Counted from the stretch's first letter, positions 23,754 through 33,352 are shown. The stretch: 64,000 nucleotides of DNA from Pseudomonadota bacterium (GCA_038533575.1 JBCAYL010000001.1:1640226-1704225), one strand, 5' to 3'. A program made the numbers and translations. Notes: generated from the sequence alone by a model not told the origin.

Positions 23754-24770
23754 TCAGCCGCGCGCGAGCGCCGGGCGTTCGCGTTTGCGCTTGAGCTCCA
23801 TGTGGCCGAGCGGCGTCCAGCCGATGACCTCGGTTTCCACGCTGTCGGCGCGGAAGGCGGCACGGAGCGTCGTTTCGATCTGGCGGCGGTCACGCTTGGC
23901 CAGGGGAGCAAAATCTATGGTCACCTGCCCGCCGATCCCGCGCAGGCGGAGCTGGCGGGGCAGCTCCTTCGCGGCGGCCATGTTGGCTTTGAGCGCGGCC
24001 GCGGGGCTCAGGTCGCGGCCGGTATCGACATCGACGGCCGTGAGTGCGCGGGTAGGCTCGATCGTCATGCAGTGCGGCCCGAGCGCGACGTCGGGCGAAA
24101 AGAGCGAGTCGATGGCCTCGAGGATGCCCGTCTCGGCGAAGGAGCCGTCCTGCGTCTCGATCTGGGCGGGCGCGGTCCAGTCGCGCCAGGCGGCGAGGTG
24201 GGGCCCGTCGCCCTCGAGCACGAGGCCGTCCCCCGTGCTCTCAAGCGCCTCCGCGCAGGCCGCGCGCATGGCGGCGATATCCTCGAGGATCTCGTCGTCT
24301 TCGGCGCTCGCGGCAGCGCTGCGCAGGATGAGGCCCATCTCTTCGGGGGTGCCCTCCATGGCGGCCACGGCGAGGCCCTTGAGCGCGTCGCGGCGGTCGT
24401 CGTCGCGGACCAGGCGGGAGATGTTGAGCCCCCCTGCCCCGGGCGTGACGATGGCATAGCGGCTCTTGAAGAGGAGGCGGTCGCTGGCGGGCGGGGCCTT
24501 GCCGGGCTCGGCGAAGCCCGAGATCTGCACGAGGATGCGCGCCCCGGGCTTCAGGCCCTTGGCGCGGCGCAGGAATGCCTCCCCGCCCTCCCAGGAGACG
24601 ATGACGCCGCCTTGCCCTTTCATCGGCCGCTCCACGCGGACGGCGATGACCGTGCCGAGGCGCGGCGCGCCCACGGGATCGACGATCAGATCCTCGAGCC
24701 GACCATCGACCATGAGAGCGGCGGCTTCGCGGCCCTCCCAGTGATCGAGCGCGACGAGACGGCCCTTCAT
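23754..24770 (-). CDS. Ribonuclease E/G family protein
   Basis: 338-aa short member of the RNase E/G family, which processes rRNA and decays mRNA. Recognisable parts are GHCMTIEPT-like [21 protein letters not shown], where the Asp and Glu belong to the metal-binding active site, and [24 protein letters not shown]. It has only an abbreviated N-terminal S1-like region and no long C-terminal scaffold. It is shorter than E. coli RNase G (489 aa), as usual in this bacterial group. ATG at 24770 overlaps maf by 4 nt. Confidence 0.88.
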   Translation of the reverse strand: MKGRLVALDHWEGREAAALMVDGRLEDLIVDPVGAPRLGTVIAVRVERPMKGQGGVIVSWEGGEAFLRRAKGLKPGARILVQISGFAEPGKAPPASDRLLFKSRYAIVTPGAGGLNISRLVRDDDRRDALKGLAVAAMEGTPEEMGLILRSAAASAEDDEILEDIAAMRAACAEALESTGDGLVLEGDGPHLAAWRDWTAPAQIETQDGSFAETGILEAIDSLFSPDVALGPHCMTIEPTRALTAVDVDTGRDLSPAAALKANMAAAKELPRQLRLRGIGGQVTIDFAPLAKRDRRQIETTLRAAFRADSVETEVIGWTPLGHMELKRKRERPALARG

Positions 24771-25351
24771 GCGCCCTCCAGGATGCCGAGGCCCGCGGCG
24801 CGCAGGAGGTGCGCTGTCTCCACGAGGGGGAGGCCCATGATCGCAGCATAGGAGCCGGATATCCATGGGATGAACGCGCCAGCGGGCCCCTGGATGCCGT
24901 AGGCGCCAGCCTTGCCCTGCCAATCGCCGGTGGCGAGGTAGGCGTCGACCTCCTGCGCACTCAGCCGTTTCATGCGGACCTGGCTCACGACATCGCGCTG
25001 CCAGACCCGCGCCGGGGTCTTCACGGCGACGGAGGTGATGACCTGGTGCCGCCGCCCGCTGAGCTTTTCGAGGAAGGCCCGCGCCTCGGCGGCGTCAGAC
25101 GCCTTTCCGAGGATGCGGCGCCCGAGCGCCACGGTGGTGTCAGCGCACAGGATGACCTCGCCCTCGGCGGCGGGAAGCGCCTCGGCCTTGAGCCGGGTGA
25201 CGCGAGTGCAATAGGCCCGCGGCAGCTCCGACGGGAGCGGCGTCTCGTCCACGTCGGGCGCGCGGATCTCGGCAGGCTCGAGGCCCAGCACTCCGAGCAG
25301 CTCGCGCCGCCGGGGCGAGCCGGAGCCCAGGATGAGCCGCGGCGCGCTCAT
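24767..25351 (-). CDS. maf: Maf-like nucleoside triphosphate pyrophosphatase
   Basis: Housekeeping pyrophosphatase that removes non-canonical or excess nucleotides. It has the N-terminal [14 protein letters not shown] motif, the [14 protein letters not shown] stretch, [17 protein letters not shown] with the catalytic Asp, and [20 protein letters not shown] near the end. It is 194 aa from ATG 25351 (MSAPRLILG). An upstream ATG at 25396, directly after infA, would add 15 basic residues. It overlaps the RNase gene by 4 nt. Confidence 0.92.
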   Translation of the reverse strand: MSAPRLILGSGSPRRRELLGVLGLEPAEIRAPDVDETPLPSELPRAYCTRVTRLKAEALPAAEGEVILCADTTVALGRRILGKASDAAEARAFLEKLSGRRHQVITSVAVKTPARVWQRDVVSQVRMKRLSAQEVDAYLATGDWQGKAGAYGIQGPAGAFIPWISGSYAAIMGLPLVETAHLLRAAGLGILEGA

Positions 25352-25399
25352 GCCGAGCGGGCCCGAGCGCCTCGAGCCACTGCGCCGCGACGCCACATG

Positions 25400-25618
25400 T
25401 TACTTGAAGCGGTAGTTGATGCGGCCCTTCGACAGGTCGTAGGGCGTCATTTCCACCTGCACCTTGTCACCGGTGAGGACACGGATGCGGTTCTTGCGCA
25501 TCTTGCCTGCCATCGTGGCGACGATCTCATGGCCGTTTTCCAGCTCGACCCTGAATGTCGCGTTCGGCAGGAGTTCCTTCACGACACCGGGGAATTCGAG
25601 CGGTTCTTCCTTGGCCAT
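25400..25618 (-). CDS. infA: Translation initiation factor IF-1
   Basis: 72-aa single OB-fold protein that binds the 30S A site during initiation. The sequence [20 protein letters not shown], the central [20 protein letters not shown] (adjacent pieces), and the end [13 protein letters not shown] are near-universal IF-1. ATG at 25618 has AGGAGAG just upstream, so the longer reading was rejected. It heads the infA-maf-rng-yacG unit. Confidence 0.98.
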   Translation of the reverse strand: MAKEEPLEFPGVVKELLPNATFRVELENGHEIVATMAGKMRKNRIRVLTGDKVQVEMTPYDLSKGRINYRFK

Positions 25619-25697
25619 GGTCTCTCCTAATCTGATGCCCACCCCAGAGGCAGGCGTGCCACGATATGCGGCGGCCCGGGCCGGTTTTCAAGGGAAT

Positions 25698-26618
25698 TCA
25701 GCGCAGCGTGACGCGGCGGGCCGGGCCGCGCGCGCCCTGCTCGCCCCAGTGCGCGTGGTTGGCCTGCGCGCCTTCGCTGCGGACGCGGGCGATGGCGGCG
25801 CAGTCGATCTCGGCGCGGGCCCAGCCGGGGCGGTCGGCGGCGCCCATGGCGAGGACCCCGTCCGCCGGAAAGCCCGCATCGGGCGGCGCGTAGAGAGCGG
25901 CGGCGCCATGGTTTTCGTCCACCGCCGGGCACCAGGGCGCCGGGCCCACGGTGGGGGCCTGCACGGTGATGCACTGGTTCTCGAGGGCGCGCGCCATGGC
26001 GCCCACGCGCACCCGGCTCCAGCCATGGTGGCTGTCCGTGCAGGATGGCACCAGCAGGATCTCCGCGCCGGCCTCCACGACCGCGCGCGCCAGCAGCGGG
26101 AATTCCGCGTCATAGCAGATGAGCGTGGCGATGGGGCCGAGCGCGGTCTCGGCCACGGCGAGCGGCGCGCCGGGCGAGATGCCCCAGAGCTCGCGCTCGA
26201 AGCGGGTCATGATCTGCTTATCCTGCGCGAGCACTGCGCCGCCGGGAGAGAAAAGTCGCGCGCGGTTCACGGCGCGGCGGCCCGTTACGCCCGCGCGCCC
26301 GTGTTCCTCTCGGTCTGCCCCTCCCTCCGCGGCAACAGCCTCCCGCACGGGCGCGGAGGCTGCGAGGATGTGGACCCCGTATTTGGCCGCGAGGGCCGCG
26401 TGAAGCGCATCTGCCTGGGCGACGAGTTCCGTCACCGCGTCGATGGAGCGCTGAAGCTCGCCGGTCGCGCCCACGATCGCGGCGAGCTCCATGGCCCCGT
26501 ATTCGGGGAACACGATCAGGTCCGCCGCGGCCCCCGCCACCCAGTGTTCGAGCTTTTCGGCATAGGCCTCGAAGCTCGGAAGCGCATCGAGCGGATAGGC
26601 GGCCGCTGCGATTTTCAC
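25698..26618 (-). CDS. Nitrilase-superfamily carbon-nitrogen hydrolase
   Basis: 306-aa cytoplasmic amidase-type enzyme with a complete Glu-Lys-Cys triad: E39 in VFPEYGAME, K134 in AQDKQIMTRFE and C168 in LICYDAEFP. The substrate is unknown. The start is GTG overlapping the stop of the upstream GNAT gene (GTGA). GNAT plus CN-hydrolase also exists as a single fused protein in other bacteria, so the two probably act on the same compound. It lies in an apparent insertion between infA and the phosphatase gene, beside an amidoligase and a glutamine amidotransferase. Confidence 0.88.
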   Translation of the reverse strand: MKIAAAAYPLDALPSFEAYAEKLEHWVAGAAADLIVFPEYGAMELAAIVGATGELQRSIDAVTELVAQADALHAALAAKYGVHILAASAPVREAVAAEGGADREEHGRAGVTGRRAVNRARLFSPGGAVLAQDKQIMTRFERELWGISPGAPLAVAETALGPIATLICYDAEFPLLARAVVEAGAEILLVPSCTDSHHGWSRVRVGAMARALENQCITVQAPTVGPAPWCPAVDENHGAAALYAPPDAGFPADGVLAMGAADRPGWARAEIDCAAIARVRSEGAQANHAHWGEQGARGPARRVTLR

Positions 26619-27229
26619 AGCACGCGCCCCCAGAGCTGGAGCGGCTTCTCGCTCTCCCCTGCCTCGCCCACGTCCTTCCACGCAAAACGGGCCAGCGCGC
26701 CCGGAAGCTTGGCATAGCCGCGCGCCTCCCAGAACGGATCGAGTGGCCGGTAGTCGGGCGGGCGGGCAGGATGATCGGCAGAGCGCAGGACGCTGGCAAA
26801 GACCGCACGACCGAGCCCCTGCGCCCGCGCCGCCGTCTCGCGCCTATCGAAGAATGCGTGACCCAGCCCCAATCCGCGATAGCCCGGCAGGAGCACGGAT
26901 TCCGCGCAGTAGAAGACGTCTTCCACCGCCCAGTCCGGCGGCAAGCCGGTGGCGAAGTCCTCGGCGTGATCGGTCATGGGGGCGCCGGTGGAGGCCCCCA
27001 CCATCTCCGTGCCATGCCAGACCGCCACGCAGAGCGCGCCCGGCGCGGCATAGGCTGCGAGGTACCGGGCCTCGTAGTCCCTGTCGCCATCGTAGAGATA
27101 GGGCCAGTCGCGAAAGACCGCGATGCGGAGCGCGGCGATCGCATCGAGCGCGTCGAGGAGCCGCGCGCCGCGCAACTCTTCCACGCGCAGATCCGCCCGC
27201 GTGGCGGCTGGGATCGCCTCTCGCTCCAT
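26615..27229 (-). CDS. GNAT-family N-acetyltransferase
   Basis: 204 aa. The acetyl-CoA loop is in LLPGYRGLGLGHAFFDRRE (Q/R-x-x-G-x-G/A pattern), preceded by the strand VFYCAESVLL and followed by FWEARGYAKLPG. It is coupled by 4 nt to the nitrilase-type gene and divergent, over 73 nt, from the amidoligase gene. It probably acylates an amine that the neighbouring hydrolase or ligase also handles; the substrate is unknown. Confidence 0.85.
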   Translation of the reverse strand: MEREAIPAATRADLRVEELRGARLLDALDAIAALRIAVFRDWPYLYDGDRDYEARYLAAYAAPGALCVAVWHGTEMVGASTGAPMTDHAEDFATGLPPDWAVEDVFYCAESVLLPGYRGLGLGHAFFDRRETAARAQGLGRAVFASVLRSADHPARPPDYRPLDPFWEARGYAKLPGALARFAWKDVGEAGESEKPLQLWGRVL

Positions 27230-27302
27230 GGGCCGCTGCTACTCTCTGACCCATGCCCGATCAAGCGATGCAACCTAACGCGCCCTTTCGCGTTCTCGAC
27301 GC

Positions 27303-28262
27303 ATGCCAGTGTTAACAGACCTTCCCCGCACGCGGTTCTTGCCGCTGCCTGACGGCGAAATGCGCGCCTGCGGTTTCGAGATCGAGTTCGGCGGCCTGAA
27401 CGCGGACGAGGCCGCGGCGGCGGTGCAGTCCCTCGTGGGCGGGACGGTCCATACCCGCGGCGTGAAGGTCACGCTGCGCGACACCGAGCTGGGCAAGATC
27501 GAGATCTACCCCGACAGCGCCTTCGCGTCGAAGCTCGAAACCTACGGGCTCATGCCCCTCGTGACGGGCGTCGTGCCCATCGAACTCGTCACCGAGCCCC
27601 TGCACGAAGACCAGCTGGGCCGCTTCGCCGAGCTCTGCGATGTGCTCTCACACGCCGGAGCCACGGGGACGCGCGAGGGTGTCTTCCTCGGCTACGGTCT
27701 GCATCTCAATATCGCGCTCACCTCCGAGGACGCCGCCGACATGGCGCGCATCGCCACGGCCTTCGCGCTCATGGATGACAGCTGGCGTGCCGCGGGCGCG
27801 GTGGATGTCTCCCGCCGACTGACGCCCTTCGTCTCCGCCTTTCCGCGCAAGTTCATCGATTGGCTCGTGGAGAACCCGGAGCCCAGTCTCGAGGCCCTCC
27901 GGGACGCGGTGCTCACCTATTCCGCCACCCGCAACCGCGCGCTCGACCTGCTGCCCGCCCTCGCCGCGCTCAGCGACTGTGACGAGCTCGTGCCGGGGGA
28001 GAAGCTGAAGCCACGCCCGGCCTTCCACACGCGAATCCCCGATGCGCGGCTCGGGGACGAGAGATGGTCCGTGGCCGTCGAATGGAACCGCTGGGTCATC
28101 GTGGAGCGCGTGGCCAACCACCCGAAGCTGATGGCCGCCCTGCGCACCGCCTGGCGGCAGCACCGCGCAGCGTGGTTCAAACTCCGCACACACTGGCCCC
28201 AGACCTTCGAACGCCTCGTCAAGCGCCACGCGCCTGAGCTGGCGGCGCCTCAGGGCGCATGA
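27303..28262 (+). CDS. Putative amidoligase (Amidoligase_2 family)
   Basis: 319-aa member of the glutamine-synthetase-like amidoligase family (COOH-NH2 ligase), predicted to form amide or peptide bonds using ATP. Conserved parts are the early acidic strand CGFEIEFGGL, KIEIYPDSAF, GYGLHLNIAL with a His, and DVSRRLTPFVSAFPRKFIDW. The family is known to occur with a glutamine-amidotransferase-like gene, which here follows with an ATGA overlap. The product is unknown. The pair is divergent from GNAT and nitrilase genes. Confidence 0.82.
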   Translation: MPVLTDLPRTRFLPLPDGEMRACGFEIEFGGLNADEAAAAVQSLVGGTVHTRGVKVTLRDTELGKIEIYPDSAFASKLETYGLMPLVTGVVPIELVTEPLHEDQLGRFAELCDVLSHAGATGTREGVFLGYGLHLNIALTSEDAADMARIATAFALMDDSWRAAGAVDVSRRLTPFVSAFPRKFIDWLVENPEPSLEALRDAVLTYSATRNRALDLLPALAALSDCDELVPGEKLKPRPAFHTRIPDARLGDERWSVAVEWNRWVIVERVANHPKLMAALRTAWRQHRAAWFKLRTHWPQTFERLVKRHAPELAAPQGA

Positions 28263-28969
28263 CCGAGCGACCCCGCATCGGCGTCACCGTCTCGCGGCGC
28301 TCGAGTTGGCGCATCTTCCCGCTCATCGCATTCAACATCTGGCTGGCCGGTGGGCGCGCCATCCGCTGGCAGGCCCCGGCCACGCCCGACATCGGCGAGG
28401 TCGACGGCATCGTCATCGGCGGCGGGGATGACATCGCGCCCGCGCTCTACGGCGCAACGCCCCGCCTCGTGGCGCGGCTCGACCCGGACCGCGACGCGCT
28501 CGAGCACGGGATCGTCACCGAAGCCTGGGAGCGCAACGTGCCTCTTCTCGGCATCTGCAGAGGTAGCCAGATGATCAACGTGGCCTTGGGCGGCACCCTC
28601 GACCAGGACGCCTACGCCACCTTCGGCACGAAGAACACTAAGACCATCCTGCCGCGTAAGACCGTCTCCATCGAGGCGGGCACGCGGCTCGCCGCGCTCG
28701 CGGGCGCACGGCCCATGCAGGTCAATGCGCTCCATTCGCAGGCGGTTGCGCGGCTCGGGCGGGGCCTCCGTGTCGCCGCCCGTGGGCCGCGCGGCATGCC
28801 GCAGGCCATCGAGCGCGAGCGCGACCCGTTCATGCTGGGCGTTCAATGGCATCCGGAGCATCTGTTCTATGCCCGGCGTCACCGCGCCCTCTTTCGAGCG
28901 CTCGTGGCGGCCGCGGCGGCCCATCGCGACGCGCGCGATCAGCTCGACGCAGTCGACAGCGTGGCCTAG
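28259..28969 (+). CDS. Class I glutamine amidotransferase-like hydrolase (peptidase C26 type)
   Basis: 236 aa. The triad is intact: C100 in LLGICRGSQMINVALGG, and H198 with E200 in GVQWHPEHL. The arrangement is like gamma-glutamyl-GABA hydrolase PuuD of E. coli, so it could cleave gamma-glutamyl or related amides. It could instead supply ammonia to, or edit the product of, the amidoligase encoded directly upstream, with which it shares an ATGA overlap. Confidence 0.87.
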   Translation: MTERPRIGVTVSRRSSWRIFPLIAFNIWLAGGRAIRWQAPATPDIGEVDGIVIGGGDDIAPALYGATPRLVARLDPDRDALEHGIVTEAWERNVPLLGICRGSQMINVALGGTLDQDAYATFGTKNTKTILPRKTVSIEAGTRLAALAGARPMQVNALHSQAVARLGRGLRVAARGPRGMPQAIERERDPFMLGVQWHPEHLFYARRHRALFRALVAAAAAHRDARDQLDAVDSVA

Positions 28970-28991
28970 CGCGGGGTTCCGGCGCGCGGCC

Positions 28992-29459
28992 TCAAGACCC
29001 CGTGCTCTCCGTGGGCGGTCCCCACTTCGCCAGGAGCCGCTCGGAGATCTGGTCCCGCGCCTGCCGGTAGCTCGCCAGCTTCGCCTCGCGCACCTCGCCC
29101 AGCCCGGTGGGATCGAGGATCGGCCAGTACTCGACCGTCAAATGGTAGAAGCGTGTCAGTTCCAGCGCCCGGCGCTGGCTCGCAGGCGAAAGCGCGATGA
29201 CGATGTCGAAGGAGCTGAGATCGTCGCCCCATTCCTCCATCTCGTCGAAGCTGCGCGAGCGGTGCCGTGAGAGCTCCACCCCCAGCTCCTGGCAGACGGC
29301 GATGGAAAAGCCATCGATCTCCAGATCGTTGAAGACCCCCGCCGATTGGACATAGGCCTCCGTGCCGTAGAACTTCTTCATGAGGCCTTCGGCCATGGGC
29401 GAACGGACCGCGTTGTGATCGCAGCAGAAGAGCACCGATTGCGGCAATGCCTCCGCCAC
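28992..29459 (-). CDS. Low-molecular-weight protein-tyrosine phosphatase family
   Basis: 155 aa with the phosphate loop C13-DHNAV-R19-S and the distal general-acid segment ILDPTG. This is the LMW-PTP / arsenate reductase fold. The loop has DHNAV rather than the usual TGNSC or LGNIC, as in related alphaproteobacterial proteins, and there is no clear pair of extra cysteines for arsenate reduction. The start is probably GTG one base after the UPF0262 stop. Confidence 0.88.
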   Translation of the reverse strand: MAEALPQSVLFCCDHNAVRSPMAEGLMKKFYGTEAYVQSAGVFNDLEIDGFSIAVCQELGVELSRHRSRSFDEMEEWGDDLSSFDIVIALSPASQRRALELTRFYHLTVEYWPILDPTGLGEVREAKLASYRQARDQISERLLAKWGPPTESTGS

Positions 29460-29460
29460 C

Positions 29461-29940
29461 TCAGCCCCCGAAATGCAAGACGCAGATCAGCGTGAAGAGG
29501 CGGCGCGCAGTGTCGTGATCCACCTCCGCCTTGCCCGCCAGACGCTCCTTGAGGACCTCGGCCCCCTCGTTGTGGATGCCGCGCCGGGCCATGTCGATCG
29601 TCTCGATCTGGCTGGGCGGGAGCGTCTTGACCGCCTCGAAGTAGCTTTTGCAGATCGAGAAGTAATCCTTCACCACCTGCCGGAAGGGCCCGAGCGAGAA
29701 GAGGAACTGCGCCGCCGGCGCGCCGTCTTCCGTGGCCACATCGAAGACGAGCCGCTTCTCCCGGATCGACAGCCTCAGGCGATACGGCCCCGGCGCAGGC
29801 GCGCGACCGTCACGGGCGGGCAGCGCGAAGGAATTGTCTTCCATCAGATCGAAGATCGCCACGCGCCGCTCCTGCTCGATCTCGGGCGTGGGGGCTGGCA
29901 GCCCGGCATCGTCGAGCTCGATATGGGTGATGCGCGTCAT
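29461..29940 (-). CDS. UPF0262 family protein
   Basis: 159-aa conserved alphaproteobacterial protein of unknown function. The family signatures are RRVAIFDLMEDNSFA, GPYRLRLSIREKRLVFDV, FRQVVKDYFSICKSYFEAVK and GIHNEGAEVLKERL. It lies between hisD and the phosphatase gene, its usual place in this group, although a GST gene has been inserted before it here. Confidence 0.9.
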   Translation of the reverse strand: MTRITHIELDDAGLPAPTPEIEQERRVAIFDLMEDNSFALPARDGRAPAPGPYRLRLSIREKRLVFDVATEDGAPAAQFLFSLGPFRQVVKDYFSICKSYFEAVKTLPPSQIETIDMARRGIHNEGAEVLKERLAGKAEVDHDTARRLFTLICVLHFGG

Positions 29941-30054
29941 TCCGGCGGGCTAGCATGGGGCGTGCGGGGGCACCACCCTGCGCTGCGCCCGCGCACAGCC
30001 CCTCCCCCATGGCCGCCGTGGCTTGCCCGGGCGCGCGGCGCTACCATCACGGTC

Positions 30055-31059
30055 ATGACCGACAAATCCACCGAGGAGAGCCAGGAGCGCGCCGCCGAAC
30101 GCCGCGCGAGTGGCGAGTTCGTGCGCGGCGTCAGCGGCTTCCGCCATGCCATCGGCGAGGCTGACTTTCCGGCAGAGCCCGGGCGCTATCACCTCTTCGT
30201 GGCGCTCAATTGCCCGTGGTGCCACCGGGTGACGCTCGCGCGCGCGGTGCTGGGACTTACCGAGAGCATCTCGATGGACGTGGCCTTCCCCAACCGCACC
30301 GGCGAGGACGACCCGGGTGGAAAGGGCCTCTGGGAATTCGCGCCCGCGCGCGTGGCCTCGCTCACGGGAGAGACGCTCCCCGAATGCACGCCAGAGACAG
30401 GCACCGGCGCGGGCCTCCGGCTCGCCGTGGACATCTATGCGCGGGAGGACGGAGAAGAGCGCTCCCTCCCTATCCTCTACGACAAGGGCGCAGGCCGCAT
30501 CGTATCCAATGAAAGCGCCGAGATCCTGCGCATGCTCTCGGCCCATCGCGCGGCCCTCGGCGGCAGCGGCGCGGATCTCTACCCCGAGCCCCTGCGCCCC
30601 GAGATCGACGCGCTCAACGCCGATATCTACACCGCGATCAACAATGGCGCCTACAAGGCGGGCTTTTCCTCGGATCAGGCCGTCTATGCCGCGGCCTTCA
30701 CCGCCTATTTCGAAATGCTCGCACGCCTCGAGGCGCGGCTCTCGGACGGGCGCCCGTTTCTCGCGGGCGCGGCCTTCACGGAGGCCGATCTCCGACTTTT
30801 CCCGACGCTCTACCGGCACGATCCCATCTACATGGTGCGCATGAAGCTGAACGGCGCGCGCATCCTCGACTATCCCCATCTCTGGCGGTGGCTCTGCCGG
30901 GTCTACGCGCTGCCGGGCGTGGCCGGGGCGGGCTCGCTCCTCCATTGCAGGCAGGGCTATTTCGGGCGGACGTGGAACCGCACCGTGCCACTCGGCCCGC
31001 TCATGCCGCTGCCCTACCCCGAGGCGTATCACCACCCCGAGCTTGCGGTCACTCGTTGA
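30055..31059 (+). CDS. Glutathionyl-hydroquinone reductase (Xi-class GST)
   Basis: 334-aa glutathione transferase that reduces glutathionyl-hydroquinones. The catalytic Cys sits in VALNCPWCHRV (CPWC). IVSNESAEILRML binds glutathione, and the C-terminal helical domain has NNGAYKAGF and FRPTLYRHD-like FPTLYRHDPIY. It lies on the opposite strand to its neighbours, splitting the hisD-UPF0262 pair, so it is probably a later insertion. Its 3' end overlaps the hisD 3' end by 11 nt. Confidence 0.92.
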   Translation: MTDKSTEESQERAAERRASGEFVRGVSGFRHAIGEADFPAEPGRYHLFVALNCPWCHRVTLARAVLGLTESISMDVAFPNRTGEDDPGGKGLWEFAPARVASLTGETLPECTPETGTGAGLRLAVDIYAREDGEERSLPILYDKGAGRIVSNESAEILRMLSAHRAALGGSGADLYPEPLRPEIDALNADIYTAINNGAYKAGFSSDQAVYAAAFTAYFEMLARLEARLSDGRPFLAGAAFTEADLRLFPTLYRHDPIYMVRMKLNGARILDYPHLWRWLCRVYALPGVAGAGSLLHCRQGYFGRTWNRTVPLGPLMPLPYPEAYHHPELAVTR

Positions 31060-32341
31060 GACGGTCGAGCCGCGCACGCACGCTCAGCCCGTGCGCCTCG
31101 AGGCTCTCGGACTGCGCCAGCGTCTCGGCGGCAGGACCGATGGCCTTGAGCGCCTCCGGCGTCATCCGCGCCAGCGTCGTGCGCTTCATGAAATCGAGCA
31201 CCGAAAGGCCCGAGGAGAAGCGCGCAGAGCGCGCCGTGGGCAAGACGTGGTTGGGCCCGCCCACGTAGTCGCCAATGGCCTCGGGCGTCCACGCGCCGAT
31301 GAAGATCGCGCCCGCATGGGTGATGCGCTCGGCTAGGTCTTCGGCCTCCGCGGTGCAGAGCTCGAGATGCTCGGGCGCGATGCGGTCGGTGAGGGCCACC
31401 GCCTCGTCTAGATCGCGCACCGTGATGACGGCGCCGTAATCGCGCCAGCTCGGCCCTGCGATGGCGCGGCGCTGGAGCGTCTGAAGCTGCCGCTCCACCT
31501 CCGCCGCCACGGCCTGCCCGAAGGCCTCGTCCGTGGTGATGAGGATCGATTGCGCGCTCTCGTCATGCTCGGCCTGGCTGAGGAGATCTGTGGCGATCCA
31601 CGCCGGATCGTTCTCGGCATCGGCCACCACGAGGATCTCGGAGGGCCCGGCGATCATGTCGATCCCGACCTTCCCGAACACCCGCCGCTTGGCCGCCGCC
31701 ACGAAGGCGTTGCCCGGCCCGGTGATCTTGTCCACCGGCGCGATGGTCTCTGTGCCATAGGCCAGGGCCGCGACGGCCTGCGCGCCGCCCACGCGGTAGA
31801 TTTCGTCCACGCCCGCGATCCTTGCAGCCATGAGCACGAGCGGATTGACGATGCCGCCCGGCGTGGGCGTCACGATGACGAGCCGCTCCACCCCCGCCAC
31901 CTTCGCGGGCACGGCGTTCATGAGCACCGAGGAGGGATAGGAGGCGAGCCCGCCTGGCACGTAAAGCCCCGCCGCCGAGACAGGTGTCCAGCGCCAGCCG
32001 AGCTCGGCCCCCGCCTCATCTGTCCAGCGGGCATCCTCGGGCAGCTGCCGCGCATGGTAGGCGCGGATGCGCTCCGCCGCGAGGCGCAAGGCCTCGGCCT
32101 CCGCCTCGGGCACCTTGGCGCAATGGGCGTCGACCTCCTCGCGGGTGAAGGCGAGCGCGTCGAGCTCCATCCGGTCGAATTTCGCCGTGTAGGCCCGGAG
32201 CGCCGCATCCCCCTTGGCGCGCACCTCGGCGATGATCGCGGCCACGGCCTCGTCCACGTCCGGCGCGTCTTCCCGCTTGGCGGAGAGAAGCGCCCGGAAC
32301 CGGGCCTCGAAATCGGACTGCTTCGTGTTCAGGAATTCCAT
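31049..32341 (-). CDS. hisD: Histidinol dehydrogenase
   Basis: 430-aa Zn enzyme catalysing the last two steps of histidine synthesis. The signatures are YVPGGLASYPSSVLMNAVPA, IYRVGGAQAVAALAYGTETI, KITGPGNAFVAAAKR, the signature IDMIAGPSEILVVAD, LLSQAEHDESAQ and ITHAGAIFIGAWTPEAIGDY. Full length with no missing key residue. It follows murA and DUF2948 with a GNAT gene between. Confidence 0.97.
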   Translation of the reverse strand: MEFLNTKQSDFEARFRALLSAKREDAPDVDEAVAAIIAEVRAKGDAALRAYTAKFDRMELDALAFTREEVDAHCAKVPEAEAEALRLAAERIRAYHARQLPEDARWTDEAGAELGWRWTPVSAAGLYVPGGLASYPSSVLMNAVPAKVAGVERLVIVTPTPGGIVNPLVLMAARIAGVDEIYRVGGAQAVAALAYGTETIAPVDKITGPGNAFVAAAKRRVFGKVGIDMIAGPSEILVVADAENDPAWIATDLLSQAEHDESAQSILITTDEAFGQAVAAEVERQLQTLQRRAIAGPSWRDYGAVITVRDLDEAVALTDRIAPEHLELCTAEAEDLAERITHAGAIFIGAWTPEAIGDYVGGPNHVLPTARSARFSSGLSVLDFMKRTTLARMTPEALKAIGPAAETLAQSESLEAHGLSVRARLDRLNE

Positions 32342-32372
32342 GGCGTCCCTCTAGCGCGGGCCTTGGCCAGCC

Positions 32373-32870
32373 TCAACGCAGATCGGCCACCATGAAGATG
32401 TCGGAGGTCATAACATCCGCGATGAGCGCCGCATTGGGCAAACGGCCCAGCTCGGCAAAGCCGTGCCGCGCGTAAAAGGCGCGCGCCCGCGGATTGTCCT
32501 CTGCGACGAAGAGTTCGAGCTGCCAGATACCTCGCGCCCGCGCCGAAGTGGCCATCGCCTGCAGGAGCGCATCGGCAGCGCCCCGGCCCTGATGCGCGAG
32601 ACACACGTAAAAGGCGCCGATCTCCGCGCGGTGCGCCGCGGCAGCATAGGGGAGCGGCAGAAGCGCCCCGATACCGGCCAGCGCCGGGCCGTCGAAGACA
32701 CCCCAGCTTTTGCCTTGCGCGAGGGCCTCTTCGTGGGCCGAGAGCGGCCGCACGCGGAACTCCTCCGCCGTTGTCAGAAACGCCGTGGGATAGCGCTCCA
32801 GAGCATCGAGGCGCACGGCGCGGAAATCGGCTGCGTCGGCAGCTTCAAGAACCCGGCAGGCGTAGCTCAT
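32373..32870 (-). CDS. GNAT-family N-acetyltransferase
   Basis: 165 aa with a typical acetyl-CoA core: AFYVCLAHQGRGAADALLQA (Q-x-x-G-x-G/A) and LELFVAEDNPRARAFYARHGF. The substrate is unknown. It lies 31 nt upstream of hisD and 5 nt after DUF2948, so it is inside the murA-hisD transcription unit. Confidence 0.88.
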   Translation of the reverse strand: MSYACRVLEAADAADFRAVRLDALERYPTAFLTTAEEFRVRPLSAHEEALAQGKSWGVFDGPALAGIGALLPLPYAAAAHRAEIGAFYVCLAHQGRGAADALLQAMATSARARGIWQLELFVAEDNPRARAFYARHGFAELGRLPNAALIADVMTSDIFMVADLR

Positions 32871-32875
32871 CAGCG

Positions 32876-33352
32876 CTAGTCCGGGTGGCGCGGCTGGGCC
32901 TTCGACGGCGCGAGATAGGGCCGTGTGACGTCGCGCAGCGTGACCTCGAGCGCGTCGACCTCCACCTCGATGAGCCCGTCGCCTGCCAGCGTCAGGTGCA
33001 CCGCGCCCGTGCCGCCATCCTCGCCGGTGAAGCTCACCGAAAGAAGCGAAAGCACGAGATCGGCGTCGCGCCGGTCCACACCCTGGCTCCGGACCTTGAG
33101 CCCGCCTTCGACCGTGAGCACCGATTGCACCCGCTCATAGGCCGCACCGCGCCGCACGGCACCGGCCTCGTCCTCCCAACGGAAGCGATTGAGCAGCACG
33201 GCAAAGCGCCGCTCCTTCGGGCGCCAGCTCATCTCCGTGGCCGGAAAGACCGCGTCCTGGCAGAGCGAGGAGATCACCTCCAGATCGGGCGCTTCGAAGG
33301 CCACGAGGCGCAGCGGCTTCTCGGCGCCGTCTTCAAATCTTGCGTCGCTCAT
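32876..33352 (-). CDS. DUF2948 family protein
   Basis: 158-aa conserved alphaproteobacterial protein of unknown function. Typical parts are [45 protein letters not shown] and a closing [18 protein letters not shown]. It overlaps murA by 4 nt. The murA-DUF2948-hisD order is common in this group. Confidence 0.92.
   Translation of the reverse strand: MSDARFEDGAEKPLRLVAFEAPDLEVISSLCQDAVFPATEMSWRPKERRFAVLLNRFRWEDEAGAVRRGAAYERVQSVLTVEGGLKVRSQGVDRRDADLVLSLLSVSFTGEDGGTGAVHLTLAGDGLIEVEVDALEVTLRDVTRPYLAPSKAQPRHPD

Noticed and set aside
28992-29459. Arsenate reductase ArsC
   Set aside because: The CX5R loop is present, but no extra redox Cys pair or other ars gene is nearby; a phosphatase-family call is safer.
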